Shown here piece after piece: positions 1-13,000 of a DNA stretch of 64,000 nucleotides. The stretch lies in contig ML133389.1 of NCBI GenBank assembly GCA_003864495.1, forward strand, positions 1,721,560-1,785,559, given 5' to 3'. The notes below the pieces were generated by a model, which had not been told where the DNA came from, searched no databases, and was given only the letters and a program-made list of their open reading frames with translations. The DNA comes from Nemopilema nomurai (taxonomy: Eukaryota; Cnidaria; Scyphozoa; Rhizostomeae; Rhizostomatidae). Both the position numbers and the translations under genes were made by a program. Each line of letters starts with the position of its first letter. Within the stretch, counting starts at the first letter, position 1.

Positions 1-958
1 ATTAGATGATTGAAAGTGATTCAAGAACGAACGCAATGGACGAACCGTCAAACAGAGACCAAAGCTTCCTTTCTTCTTCTGAAGTTCGATAGCAACGCAG
101 TCCTAGAATTAATAACCAACGGAAATTATATGCCTAATTCTATTTTTCGTCATTGTTTCAACGACTCTCTAGTCTTAAGAACTGGTTATACAAGCTCAGA
201 TATGCAATGAGGATTGGTGATAAAGTTCTCTCGGGGCCCCGAGCAAAGAGTTAGAAGTTGATAAAAACAGACGAAACCGTTTTACATGTGACTAGCAATG
301 ACAGGAAGGTCAAAGAAGACTGTTAGCGTGCTATCAACACTAAAGGTCAAGCTCCAATGACCTTTGATTTATGACCTGGTCAATAAACATAGTAGTTCGA
401 ATAGCTAAGTAGAAAGTAGTGGTGCTTCAAAACATTACATTTCAAAACCATCAATTGGATAAGAAACACGAGAAATGAAAGTAGTCCGATAATTAACATG
501 CGGCTTATCGGGCAGTTCAACTTTTAGTGGTTGGTCACCCTTTTGAAAAAAATTACGTAACAATACAAGGCAATGCAGTATGGTTGATATTAGACAGACC
601 AGGTATGCCTACCCCATCGAAACTTGACAACTGGGATGAAAACTGGCGTGGTTGAAGCTGGTAACCATAGCGCTCGAAGATGAGTGTTGCCATGCCAACT
701 GAACATTTTAGCATCTCGATGGCCTAACATGAAAACGTAAATACTTTTTAAAAAATGCTGTAATCTTTAATCCTTGTGCAATTCATGAAAACCTGCTATA
801 TGTAATCTCTATCTATTATGCTCAACACTTAAGATAAACCAGATTATACTTCTCAGCTGACTTCACAAGATAAAAAAGCCAAGTCTGTGTTTCCATTACA
901 AAAGATACGGGTTTTAAATTTTGTCTTAAGGTCATTCTATTAGCATTTAAGGACTTAC
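1..958. other. Intron or left-edge sequence, no exon found
   Basis: This lies downstream of the last exon I can place for the minus-strand FERM/PDZ gene. The missing tail of PDZ4 should come next, but no minus-strand exon with PDZ-like helix and final strand was found, so it probably lies left of the window. A diverged copy of a short AT-rich element continues out of exon A's intron. Nothing else is supported. Confidence 0.5.
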
Positions 959-1014
959 ATCTTGTTTGCTGTATCCATCCATCCTTCTACCATTTATCTC
1001 GACAAGTCTATCAC
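959..1014 (-). CDS. PDZ4 exon (GDR strand/loop)
   Basis: Encodes GDRLVEINGRRMDGYSKQD, the central strand and loop of a PDZ domain. Acceptor cttcag before 1014 and donor GTAAGT after 959. Entry phase 1 matches the preceding exon; exit phase 0. It is 56 nt, the same as the equivalent exon of PDZ1, PDZ2 and PDZ3. The following exon is not in the window. Confidence 0.9.
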
Positions 1015-4000
1015 CTGAAGAAATTATCATCTTTTATTGCAATTTGCCTTTCTAGCATACATTCTAAATGAATAAAATGCACATTTGCTAGAAAAAGCGG
1101 AACTAGTTTTCGCATACTTAAAAGTACTTTTTTCGTCCAACACTCCTCAGAGCATGCAAACGTCGGAAGATAACCAAAAACTGACTGAATAAATAGCCAG
1201 ATGCGGATCGAAAACACTAGAGGGTGATAAGCAGAGCGCGTGATTGGTTATAATTGACCAATCTGCGTTACTTAACACCTTACTTTAGTATAGCCCAAGA
1301 GAGAAGCGAACTCTTTCTGTCTACAAAGAATGGGATTTTCCATTGAAATATAGACAGACTCCAAAACACCTAGGTGAAAGGACGACCTAGCTTGTCCAAT
1401 TATACGAAAATTGTCGTCACTTTGCCATCATCTTTTATTGCAATTTGCCTTTTTATCATGCATTTTAAATGAATGAAATATAGCGGAGAAAGACTTTAGG
1501 GAACAAAAATGCTTAATGGCCATAAAAAAGATCGATGTGACGTCAAACCTTTTACAATTCTGCCATCCCGATCGGCAGCACCCCCTGGTTGTAGAGCTTT
1601 GACAAAAATACCAGCAACTTCCGGACCCCCCTGCAAGAAATAATTTTTACATTCTGGATTTTCAAACAATTGACGAAGAAAACGAATACAAATCTAGTTA
1701 CATCAAGGATAATTTTTCGAGCTAGCTTCTAATGATGTTGTGCATTCAAGAAAAAACTTCAAAACATTCAAAGCTCAAACTTTGATAAAACGAAGTTTCA
1801 CAGGTTCAACTGAAAATTGTAGATATATTTAGATCATTTGAAAAGAGAATGAATTTCTTGTAACAAAGTATCAAACTGCAGGTGTTTGAAAACAAATCGT
1901 TTTAAGGATTCTTGAATCAGAAATTTGATTAGTCATCGATTAGTCGGATTAATCTTTCGATTAAGAAACTCACCGTGAGTCCAAGTCCGAAACTGCCATT
2001 GACTTTTGGCAAATCAACTACAAAGACTTCAGGCTGAAAAAGAGAGATTTTCATTCAGGATGATTAAATATAAATCCACAGAATTTGAATACCGGATAAC
2101 ATTTAATTGACAAGTGGCGTTGGTATAGCATATTAGTGAAGAGTCCCAAAAACTGAAAAATGAAAAAGACAAACAAATAGAATTGGTATGTGACACATAA
2201 ACAGGAGACATGTGACACATAAACAGGAGACATGTGACACATAACAGGAGACAGGGGACACAAACAGAAGACAAACTTTGGAAACATGTGTAAACACAAA
2301 CTTTGGAAACGTGTAATCAGAAACTTCTGAGAAATGTGTAAAAACAAACGTTATATCTAAATAATGAAAAAATTCATTAAACAAAGCATTCTGCTATGGC
2401 ATTTGTGTTCAGCATCCTGTCATGACATCTGCTTGATTTTACGAATTGAACAGAAAAAGACATTTTTACCGTTTACTTATAAAAAACCATGGAAATTAGC
2501 CCCCAAAACCCCGCTGCGTGGGCTTTAACCCTTCTGTGCAAATATAATTGATTTCTAAAACTAACCCTAAAACAAATTAGGCATATAATCTTCGCAAAGA
2601 AAAGAGCCTAAATTCGATGCAAAAAATGATGTCATTCGTTAAGCAACTCTTTGAGATAAACAACAAGGGTTTTGATCACAAAATAAACCCACCAGCATTG
2701 ACTTTCTACTTTGGCTTGGTACATCATTTCCATAGTTACCGCCATCTTGCTGGTTATAGATCTGCCCACCGTCACTTTGCTGTTGTTGTACATGCTGATG
2801 TTGTTGTTGCTGCTGCTGCATCATCATTTGCTGTTGCTGTTGTTGCTGCTGTTGCGTCATAGTTGGCTGCCGTCCATCTGTTCGGTCGAAATCGTACGGT
2901 AACATTGTGGACGTTTTTAGGGACACTCCTGCTATGTCCTGGACAGACAGAGCCAATCCACGAAACTTTACAGGCAATCTAAAGAAAAAGTGATTTCACT
3001 AAAAGGTCAAAATTTGAATACAGCTAAGTATACATTATCCACTTGGTAGGCTGTAAGTTGGTCCTGTGGTCAAATGATCATGGAATCAATTGATCAATGA
3101 TAAATCGCGAATGCGAAATCAAGAAGAAAACACTCCTGTGATGTAATGTACTGTGTTAGGTGATCAATTGATTGCTTATATGATCGAATGATTGTGCTAC
3201 ATGATTACCTGTCATTCTTTGAGTATCCCGTTGGCAGTGACTTGATTGAATCAGATCGATGAATCATCATTGATTCGTCCATCGGCATCGATGCTGGATC
3301 ACGAGCCTCTGGTGGCATGCACTTCTCAACTATCAATCGTACCGGTGATGCTGCAGTACGTATGACCTCTAAGGCCTGAAAGGTCAAAGGACAAAAATTG
3401 ACAAAACATACATGAACCCTAAAGCACAAAGGTGAAATGATATGTTTTAAGTAGTGCTATTGTAAGAGAACAATTCCCGGCTCTATTTAGAACGGTTCGC
3501 AGAGTATGATATGCAATGTTTCCTTGCATACTTTGATGCCACGTGCTTCCGTATGCCATTTTATCTTTGAACTTTGACGCATCAAGCTTCTCTTTTCGGC
3601 ATTGCACATATTCATTGAAAATCACACAATTACTTTCAACGCAATTTAAAGCTTCAAATACCCAAATCAAAGAATCCTTTAATGCAATGAGTTGCAATCA
3701 TAGGTAAAGTGGACATTTGTTGGTGAAATATTTATTGCTGGAAGTTGTACAAGCATTTTGACACTGAAAATAACAAAGAATTACCTTAGGACGAGTTGCT
3801 GTTTCCAGACTAATGTTATTGATGGCAACGATGCGATCCCCTGTGAACAAATCAACCAATATTAAAACTCTCGACTTGATGATTCTGAAAATGCAAAGCA
3901 AGCTGATGAAAAAGCTGGACTTTTTTAGCATTTGACTTATTTTTTTTAGTTTTCAAGCATTCTGCTTACAATATATGCAAGCATATTAATCTGCACAGTT

Positions 4001-7000
4001 CTTGCAGAGTATCTGGAAAGTCAGCATGAATAGAAAGAGATTGCATGAATCGTTTGAATAGAAAGACTTCAAGATCGTTTGAAGGGAGGAAAAACATGCT
4101 CTTCTAAGGCAAAGAGGATGAGCTCCTTCATTCCAAGCTGGCACTAGACCAAAAATTACCAGTTTCTACTCAGTTTCGTCTAACTTCAATTAGCATGAAG
4201 AAGAACTAACTAAAATCACGCCAAGCTCCTTTTACCCATTGCTACGGTTATTTTACCCATTGCTACGGTAGGTTGTTAAAGTCGTTTAGGCTCCTGTACG
4301 TTGTTGTTGCTGCTGTCATGGCTATTTGTTGTTGTTGCTGATGTTGTCTTATGGTGGTTGTGGTTGTTGTTGTGGTTCTTTTCATGGCTGTTGTTGTTGT
4401 TGTTGGAAAACATCTTGCAGCAATAAGGAGCAAGATCGTTAAAGCTCACAAGGTGGTGGCTATGTTCAATGTTCCCATCCAGCACCCATCAGCTTTTCGC
4501 TTTATACCCCTCTGACCTGATTAAATTCATCGAATTTTGACGTCATTCAGCCAGTCGTTTGCTGGTTTAAGAAAAAGGAGACTCACCGACTTCAAGGCGT
4601 CGATCCATGGCCGCTGGTCCGTTCATATTCAAAGACTTGATAAATATTCCTCCCAATTCGTGGCCACCCTGATAAAATAGAATTTGATTGTTAATGACCA
4701 AAAAGCTCAGTGATTGAAAGCTAGTATCTGAAATTGCAGCCTGCTGTAAAATTTGATCAATAAAATGATTCATTGATATAAATTTGTGATTAATCTACTT
4801 ACTGTTTAACTGATAATTAGGTATTTGGTAAATTGATTAATGGAATGGCTAAATGCTTCAACTGATTGATTTGTTGCCTGATTTACTGAAAGAGTGACTA
4901 ATTGTTTCAATTGTTGCTTGATTGATCAATCGATGGATTGAATAAGTGATTAACTGGTGGATTGATTAAGTGATTCATTGATTAAATGATTGGGTGCTTG
5001 ATTGAATGACCTTTGGCGTTTTTCATTGATTACTGAGTTGATTCAACGATATTTGATAATACTGAACAGAAGACTAAAGAACTATGTTAGTTAGACAGCC
5101 GCCATGCTTCTAGGCAAATTATTTACCAATTTGCTTTCATAGTCTCTTACCGTTATACTGAATCCAAGGCTTTCATTCTTCTTTACCAAGGAAACTGAGA
5201 AATAACTCTGAGTAGCAAACAAAAAGACTAGAGTTACAATAGTGTATCGAAAAGAGGAAAGGTCATAAGGTCAGAGTTCATGAATTGATAGTGTCACAAG
5301 GCAAAGGTTGAAGATCAACAGTCACTGAGATTTCTCGCCCTTGGTAATTTTGCTGCGATACACTTTAAAAAAGAAACATGATGCTTTAATGCCTTAATGT
5401 GCCAATTTTCTAGTGTTTTCGTCACTGTTGGTTTTCTTGTTGCAACCTTTGCACATCTACATGCATATGAAATAGTTTAAAAATGGGAATACCTGGTTCG
5501 AAGCAAGAACTCTTTCTGGGTCAATATAGTGCATGACATCATTCATCGGAATCTTCTTGTACCTCTCCAAAACCAAAGTAACTACGTTTGATGACGTTCG
5601 TAGCATATCCTGTACCTATATCATCAAATGAATTAACTTAAGCTAAATGAATTAGCATTAAGCTAAAAACTGCACGATTATCAAATATCGAAGAAGAAGC
5701 TCATGTCTCTAGCATAATCCTTGTTTCTAATAAGTCTTGATTTTCATTTCTTCAAAGCATTGCTTTTATAGTGATTCTCCACTTCCCAAAAGAATAAACT
5801 TTCTGAAAATGACAATTACTTTTGCTTGACCTTTGAGCACTACAGTGACACAAGGTCAAAGGTCACTTTACTCTGACGTTAGCAATTCATTTTAACTTTT
5901 GAAGACTTCCTTCAAGAAATGAAATTATTGAATTCAAATTTATTGAATTTACTAGAATGACTTTTCATGGTTTCAAAACAGAAAAAGTTCAAATGTCAGA
6001 TAAGAGCAACAACCATACCTGTTTTCGTGTGAATGATTCGACATTAGTGTTTCCTATCTCAACAAGTCGATCACCTATATGAAGATGATACCACTTGAAG
6101 ATGATATTCAGTGCCAAAAAGCATTTGCCTAGTTGGCAACTAGTCAAGGGATGAAATGGACTCGATGCAAGTAGGCAAATGTAGAAAAAGGAATCCGTCT
6201 AGAAGCAGTCCATCACGTGGCGTCGTGGAGCATTTTGAAGAGGTCTTGAAACCCTTTACGACCTCTGACCCTTGACCTTCCGGTCACCTTTTCATTTTAA
6301 CGTATCAGCCAAGATCTGCCCATCAAACTATTTACATGAACCCTCCGTAAATAGGTTAAATCGCAGGTTCTATAAATACTCCTGGTGTGGGCAGTCCTTT
6401 CTCGCTCAACAGGTCCTCTGCACATTGCGATGGAGCTGCGATGACTCCCCTGTGCAATCGGTAAAAGAGAGGGGCAGTGTGGATAAACGGCTTGGCCTCG
6501 AGTGCTGGCTTGAAAGCATGAAAGCAAGTCGAGAGATCGAGTCCCATTCAGGTCGGTTATTTTTCCGTACTCTCTATGATTCTTCGTAAGAAATCCTGTT
6601 GCCTAGACATTTAATCTATAAATATTTTGAAAGCAACTAGATACAGGGTTGTGAGGGGGAATATGGCATAAATATGACATTTATAAGCATTAATGTAATT
6701 GAAACTAAATAGTGAGTCCAGGGTGAGATAAGACTGAGATTGTGGTTTTTCTTACCGATTGCTATTCTTCCATTGGCCTCTGCGGAGCCACCTGGTAAGA
6801 ATGATTTTATGTAGATGCCACCAAGTTCTGGACCTCCCTGGAGTAAGATAAACGATGATTTGAAGATACCTAACTGAGATATAACGAAGAAAATTTGAAA
6901 AGAGTTAAGGGGTGGATGGATTAGAAAGCCGAGTTCGATGCAGAGCTTGGCTTGGGCATTGTACGCTTATTCAACCGGAACGGAAGAGGAAGAGAAAATG

Positions 7001-10000
7001 AAAAATTAGCGAAAGAAGGATGAAGTTGAAGAGAGGGAATTTCCCAAAGTAAAAGGAAAGGAGAAAAGTTTATTTAAGAAAATATTTCAAAGGACTATAT
7101 TCATTATGAGATAGGTAACTAAAAAGTTGACAAATCATGCAACAAAAATGAAGAAGATTGATAGAATATTATTTGAAAATAAATCGGAAAATTTGGCAAT
7201 ATACAATGTTTTCAAAATGGTTTTCGAAGTTCAAAGAATTCCACGTTTAAATAAATGACATCTATTACATGGGGGTATATAGTAAATGACACATACCGTA
7301 AAGCCAATACCAAAATTGCCATCTTTCTTGGGCAGTTCGACGCGCACAAGATCCTAAAGCCAAAAGGGGTGGCAAATTTTAGCCATCGACATTTCCAAAT
7401 ACCGTCCTTGACAAAGGTGAAAGTTGAAAGAACAAGGTCATAGGTCAAAGTACATTGTAGTGTGCTACTATCAAACTGTTTTGATTTAGCTGTCATCATT
7501 TTTGGTCTCATAACAGCCTAAATTCTTCAAACTTATATATTTTATTTCACGAAGGATAGCAATTAAACCAGTTCATTCTGACCTAAAGTCATCTCAATCC
7601 ATAAGGATGCATTAAACAAATCCATCGCCGTGTTCGAGACCAATATCAGCCTCTCTTTGATGAAAATTCCTGCTGGAATTTGATGCAAATTCCTCACCGA
7701 TTCTCTCTCGGCTCCAAGTGGAGGTACATTGTTGTTTCCAAGTGTTGCTATGGACGACGCCGACAGAGTAAGGGGTGTAAGGATTGATGGATCCGCTTCT
7801 AGTAGCATCGTTTGGCCAAATGTTTCGAAGGTGAATTTGGAACGATCTGCCGCATTTCGCAATGTGTTAATGGCCTAAGAAAAATGAGAAAATTCATCAG
7901 TACTCAATTAGATTCTACAAACTACAAAGTTACGTACCTATAAGTTGCTAAACGTGCTAGCAGAATTATTATACATAGTGTCTTGTAATGTAAATATTTT
8001 TGTACAAACATTTTAGAAGATCGTTTTGAAAAAAAGCCAACTTAGAAATTGCAGAAATAATATCCCGGATTAATTATTTAAAGTTGATGAAAAAAGATTT
8101 AATGAAATAAAATTAAGTTTTCCAAATATCTTTATAAGTTAAATATTATAAACTCTATATATATTATGTTTTATGCATTTCACTTTATATATTATTGCAC
8201 TTTAGAGGATCTTTCTGAAATGATATAGCAAGGGGAAAGTTTTGGTACGGCAGTGTTCAATTCACAGGAAGCAATATTTGATTGCAACATTATTGAATTT
8301 CTTATTGCAGTTCTTAGAAAGAATGCAATTTCTCGGAACCCAAGCTACAAGCACGAAAAGACAACTGTTTACTTCCTATTTGAAAAGATTAAAATTTTTA
8401 TCGCAAACACACCTCTCTTCTTGTGACGTTTTCAAAGTTAACTTTGTTTACTTGAACAATACGGTCACCTGTGCAAAAATAATGGATGATAAAAATTTCA
8501 AAAAGAGGAGGGAAACAACATTGTCATAATCTTCAGATAACATAAATTTAAAAGTATCATACTTTTTACAATGATTCCACCAGCGCACTGCTAGGGGAGG
8601 GAGGAGAAAGTGACGTAACGTAACTTATACTAGTACCCAGCAGGACATTTTGAAAGAATAGAATTCATCAGCATGAAATTGAACATTGTTCAGTCTAGAT
8701 GTCATTCTTAAATAGGAGCATTTCTGCTCGTTTTATGTAAGTTCACTAGAAAGAACCGTCATAGCGATTCCAGTATGCATTTAAGCTTGGTCCCTATCCG
8801 CTCACAGTTTTTAGAATTGTTGAGGCAAAATTTGTTATAACCTCTCCTAAATAGAACAGACTTCGAGGTCAGATCGTATATGACCCAAGAAATGAACTCA
8901 ACATGTATTACAATGTGGTGCAAGACTATTCTAAAAATGATAGAAGAAACAGGCTTCTGGGAACGGTGGGTTGCTTTCCCACGACGTACCTGCACTTATT
9001 TGCCCGCTGGAAGCCGCTGGTCCACCAACAGTGAGTTCTTTTACAAATATCCCACCAAGCTCGATGCCGCCCTGGAGGAGCAAAGCGCAGCATCAGTTAA
9101 GTGATGACCCGGCTTCTCATTAGCCTGGCCTAAAGTATGCACTCTGCATCACAGAACGTAAGAGCCACCCTGTGCAAATTATGTTGCATTGTACTTAAAT
9201 AGCTGAGATATCAATCTCGCTAAAGACATGTACTTGATTGAAGACAGAAAAGAACTACAAGGAAAGAACTGGGTCTAGTGACGTCATATACCAAACAATG
9301 CGCTACTAAAGCCATCATTGTGAAATGTACTTTGCTGAAAGCATTAAGGAAATGTGGGGAGAGGGCTGGTTCGAGTGATGTCACATAACAAACTAGTTGA
9401 CGAGTCGCTACTAACGCCACAATTTTGAATAATTAGATAAACCTTTCGATATATAAGCTCGTTTCTCGACATTCAGTTCTAAAGCCTAGCTTAAGTAGAA
9501 TTGGAAAGATATTTAAGAACAGACCCTACTAGGCCCTTAAAACTTTTGACAGCAGGCAAAATCCATTGCTTTATTTTCAAACAGATAATTCAATAGCGTA
9601 AATTCGATTAGCTATAATTACCACGATGCTAAAACCAAAACTGTTGTCCACTTTGACAAGGTCAACTGTGTACTGTTTGGCCTATGGCGAAGAATGGAGA
9701 TGAGTTGGCAAAGAAGGGTTTCTCAAAGGTCAAAAGTGACAAGTCAATTTCATGAAAGAAAATTTCAAAGCAAAATTTAAAACCGTTAATTATATTGTAA
9801 TTCTTACATGTGTTGATTGCAATTGTGTTTAAAGCCAAAAGCTGATTCAGTTGTGCCTTATTTAACTATTAATCAGCATATGTTATATCTACAAGCAATT
9901 TTATTAATGACAATTTTACACTGTGGCTTAAAAGTAGTAAGCAATATTTGGACCCTCTGCATGTGCTAAACCAGTTAGATATGTTTTGAATGGAATAAAA

Positions 10001-13000
10001 TATGGCCACTAGAATCATAAAGTTAACCAGCGTAGGTATCACTGTTGCTTTGACTTGACCAATAAGCAAAGGATGATGAAATACAAAAACTTGCTATAAA
10101 TAGACCCAAGGCTCAGAAGACTATTTCAGGAGTCATCACTGACAATTCTAGCTTATTTACAAAATAACTTAGGCCTTCTCAGATAATCAGGTCCAAGTCC
10201 TATGATCATCATAGGTTTGTCATCAATTCGAGTTACCTGAGGCTTGGGCTTCTGCTTCGACTGGTCTTTTAAATGGTCTTTCATTGAAGATGCTCTCTTT
10301 CTCTCCGGTTCTCTTTCTGAAAATGTCCGACGACCATCGGTCACATCTGGCATTCCATCCGGATCGATTCGAACGGTCGGTATTGTGGAGGGTACCCGGG
10401 ATGGCTCTAAACGATACAAAATGCGGTTGAAATTCTTTATATTTTATTTTATTAATTACCTTATATTATGCTATATCAGATTATAATATATTATAACATT
10501 ATATTATTTTATTATTCTATATTATATTATATTGCATTATATTATGTAAATTTTACATTATTAAATTACATTGTATCAAATTATATTTTATTATATCATA
10601 TGGTTTTGTATTGTATTATATCACATTATAAAATATAGTAATGCTATATTATATTATATGGTATTATATTGTATTAATTATATTTTGCTAAATTATGTTA
10701 TATCAAACCATATTCTATTGCGTTATATTATGTTATATCATATTGTATATTATCATATTTTATTATATTACATTATATTATATTACATCACATTATAACC
10801 TGAAGTTGTAGTAAACCAGTTTGAAGTATCATTCAATATAATATTACTATATTGTCCATATTGATTTACATAATGTATAGTCTTACATTATATTGCATTG
10901 TTAATTATATTTTACCATCTTTAATGATGAAAAAATACCAAGAAATACAACAAGAAATAGAGTGCTTGGGAATAGAATACAAAGTTAGTTAAAAAGGAGG
11001 TTTCATACCAAAATAATCTTGGAACTTTGCCATTTTGTCTGCCATATGCATTTGAAAGTTGTAGAATGATGAGCATGTCTTTAAGAGATACCTTGATCTG
11101 AGAGAGAAGTCTCCCATCACATACTATATTGGTCAAAGAGAGAAACCATGCAAGCTAAAATTCTAAATGTAAGATTCCAAATTAATTAAAATTTTTAATA
11201 TATTTAAAGACTGGAGATGAATCACTAAGCTAATTGACTAATATAAAAACGAACTCTTCTTTACGCAAACTCTTCCTTTTGGTTTCGCCATTAAGTTTCC
11301 AATCACACACAAATATTCAAATTTTTTTTACTGATCAGTAACAATAACAATTAATATGATCTAAACTCTTCAGCAGATAAATCTAATGCTTGCATAACTC
11401 TTTCATTCACAATTATTGAAAGTTAACAAGTGTAAATATTTTACCTTTTATAGTTAGCTGTGTATAAAACTATGTGTCCTTGAGCAGGATTTGGGCAATC
11501 TGCATGGATGAGAAATTTTCTTCTCTAAAAGAAAAGGAAACCAATGTACAGGTTAAATTAATTTCATTAGAAGTACCTACCGAAAACCCATGGCAGTCCA
11601 TGTACTCATTTGATAACATAGTCCAGACTTTTGTGTCATGGCCTTTTTTTCTTCATTATAGCAAAATGTTGTTAGAGTCAGGATGCCTTCATATGTTCAG
11701 AGCAAATGGTAAAAGGGCACAAGCATTTAGATTGTGGAAAAATCAACAGTAAATCAAGGGAATTAAGCTCAAAGGTCAGAGGGCAAAGAGCAGCTGCCCT
11801 CTGCAACAGGCATCACTGGTGAAAGCATTTTATATCTTGGAGAATTTATAGTATTCTTTCCTTTGGTCTCACTTTTATAAACGTAAACAATGTTAGTCTA
11901 TTCTTTATTCAAGAATAGATATGATATAGGCACCAAGATGCTTCCAAGTCCATATAACAAATTATTTCTTATCATTCCTTATCATCTTATGTCATAGCTT
12001 TGATAATTTCAGAAATAGGATCAAACTTGTCCAGAAACACCAGGATTTCAAATGAACAAGTGGAAAAGTCAATCCACATTGTTTATGTAAAAGCAGCATA
12101 ATTACAAAGACATTTTTCAAGTTTTCCAGGCTGATTTAGCTTTCCTCTTTACCTTGTAGTAAAATTTGCCTACTAAAGAGCTTGCTTTGATAAACAATTT
12201 CAATGTCCTTGTTTCCATATGAAGAAATGTTGAAGACTTTGATGACATGCAATTTTCAAAATACACTGAATCAATCAAGCATTACACAACACAGCTCGTT
12301 TCTACAATTGATGAAACCAACAACAAGTTTTGCTTAAAAAGATTGATCATTGAAAATGTCTTTAAGAAGGATATTAAACACATATTGACTTAACCTGGTA
12401 AACATCTTTATTAAACATTGCTTGCAACTATTTCAGGCCTGGATATGCTTAGTGTTGTGATCTCGTGGTTTTAATAGTTTATCTTAATATAAACGTTTAA
12501 AAGCCTATAAACTGACGTCTCTCTCCTGTTAAATTCAAACATGTTGCAATCGTTGGTAGGATTTACCATAAATAAATCAGAAGTAGTTATGATGCTTTGG
12601 CTCCAAACAAACATTCTGTTATTTTCGCGTTTGAATAAGAACGACGATCCGAAGCTCTCAACACAAATCGTAATTTCGAGGCTTTATCTTTTCTTTACTG
12701 TCTTATCCAATGCCAACTCTCCACTTTTCGTCCATTTTCATACAAATTTTTAAATGTCCTATCACGTTCTCGAAGCAGTGATTTCTTTCGTATTTCGAAT
12801 TGTACGCCAAAATCAAAAGCGGCCTGGTAACTAGTGACGCATCTTGGAATGAAAGGCACTGTTCTGATAGCTAGTCATTTTCCAATACTATGTCGTATGT
12901 AAAAGGTAATGATTTCTTAAAATCGATATAGAATCTAGGGGGCCAGGGGGGCAATCTTAACAAATCATGCAAAGTCTCCCTTCTAGATCCAATAGTGCCC

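Noticed and set aside
590..690. Possible minus-strand exon (ccacgccag acceptor, GTAGGC donor)
   Set aside because: The peptide (FSSQLSSFDG) does not resemble the expected end of PDZ4 and is very short.
2617..2902. Plus-strand Ala/Val- or Leu-rich frames
   Set aside because: Antisense translations of the CAG/CAA repeat in the minus-strand poly-Q exon.
4270..4405. Second CAG/CAA-like (gttgtt) tract with a minus-strand Asn/His-rich frame
   Set aside because: It lies in the intron between PDZ3 exons and has no splice support; treated as low-complexity intron sequence.
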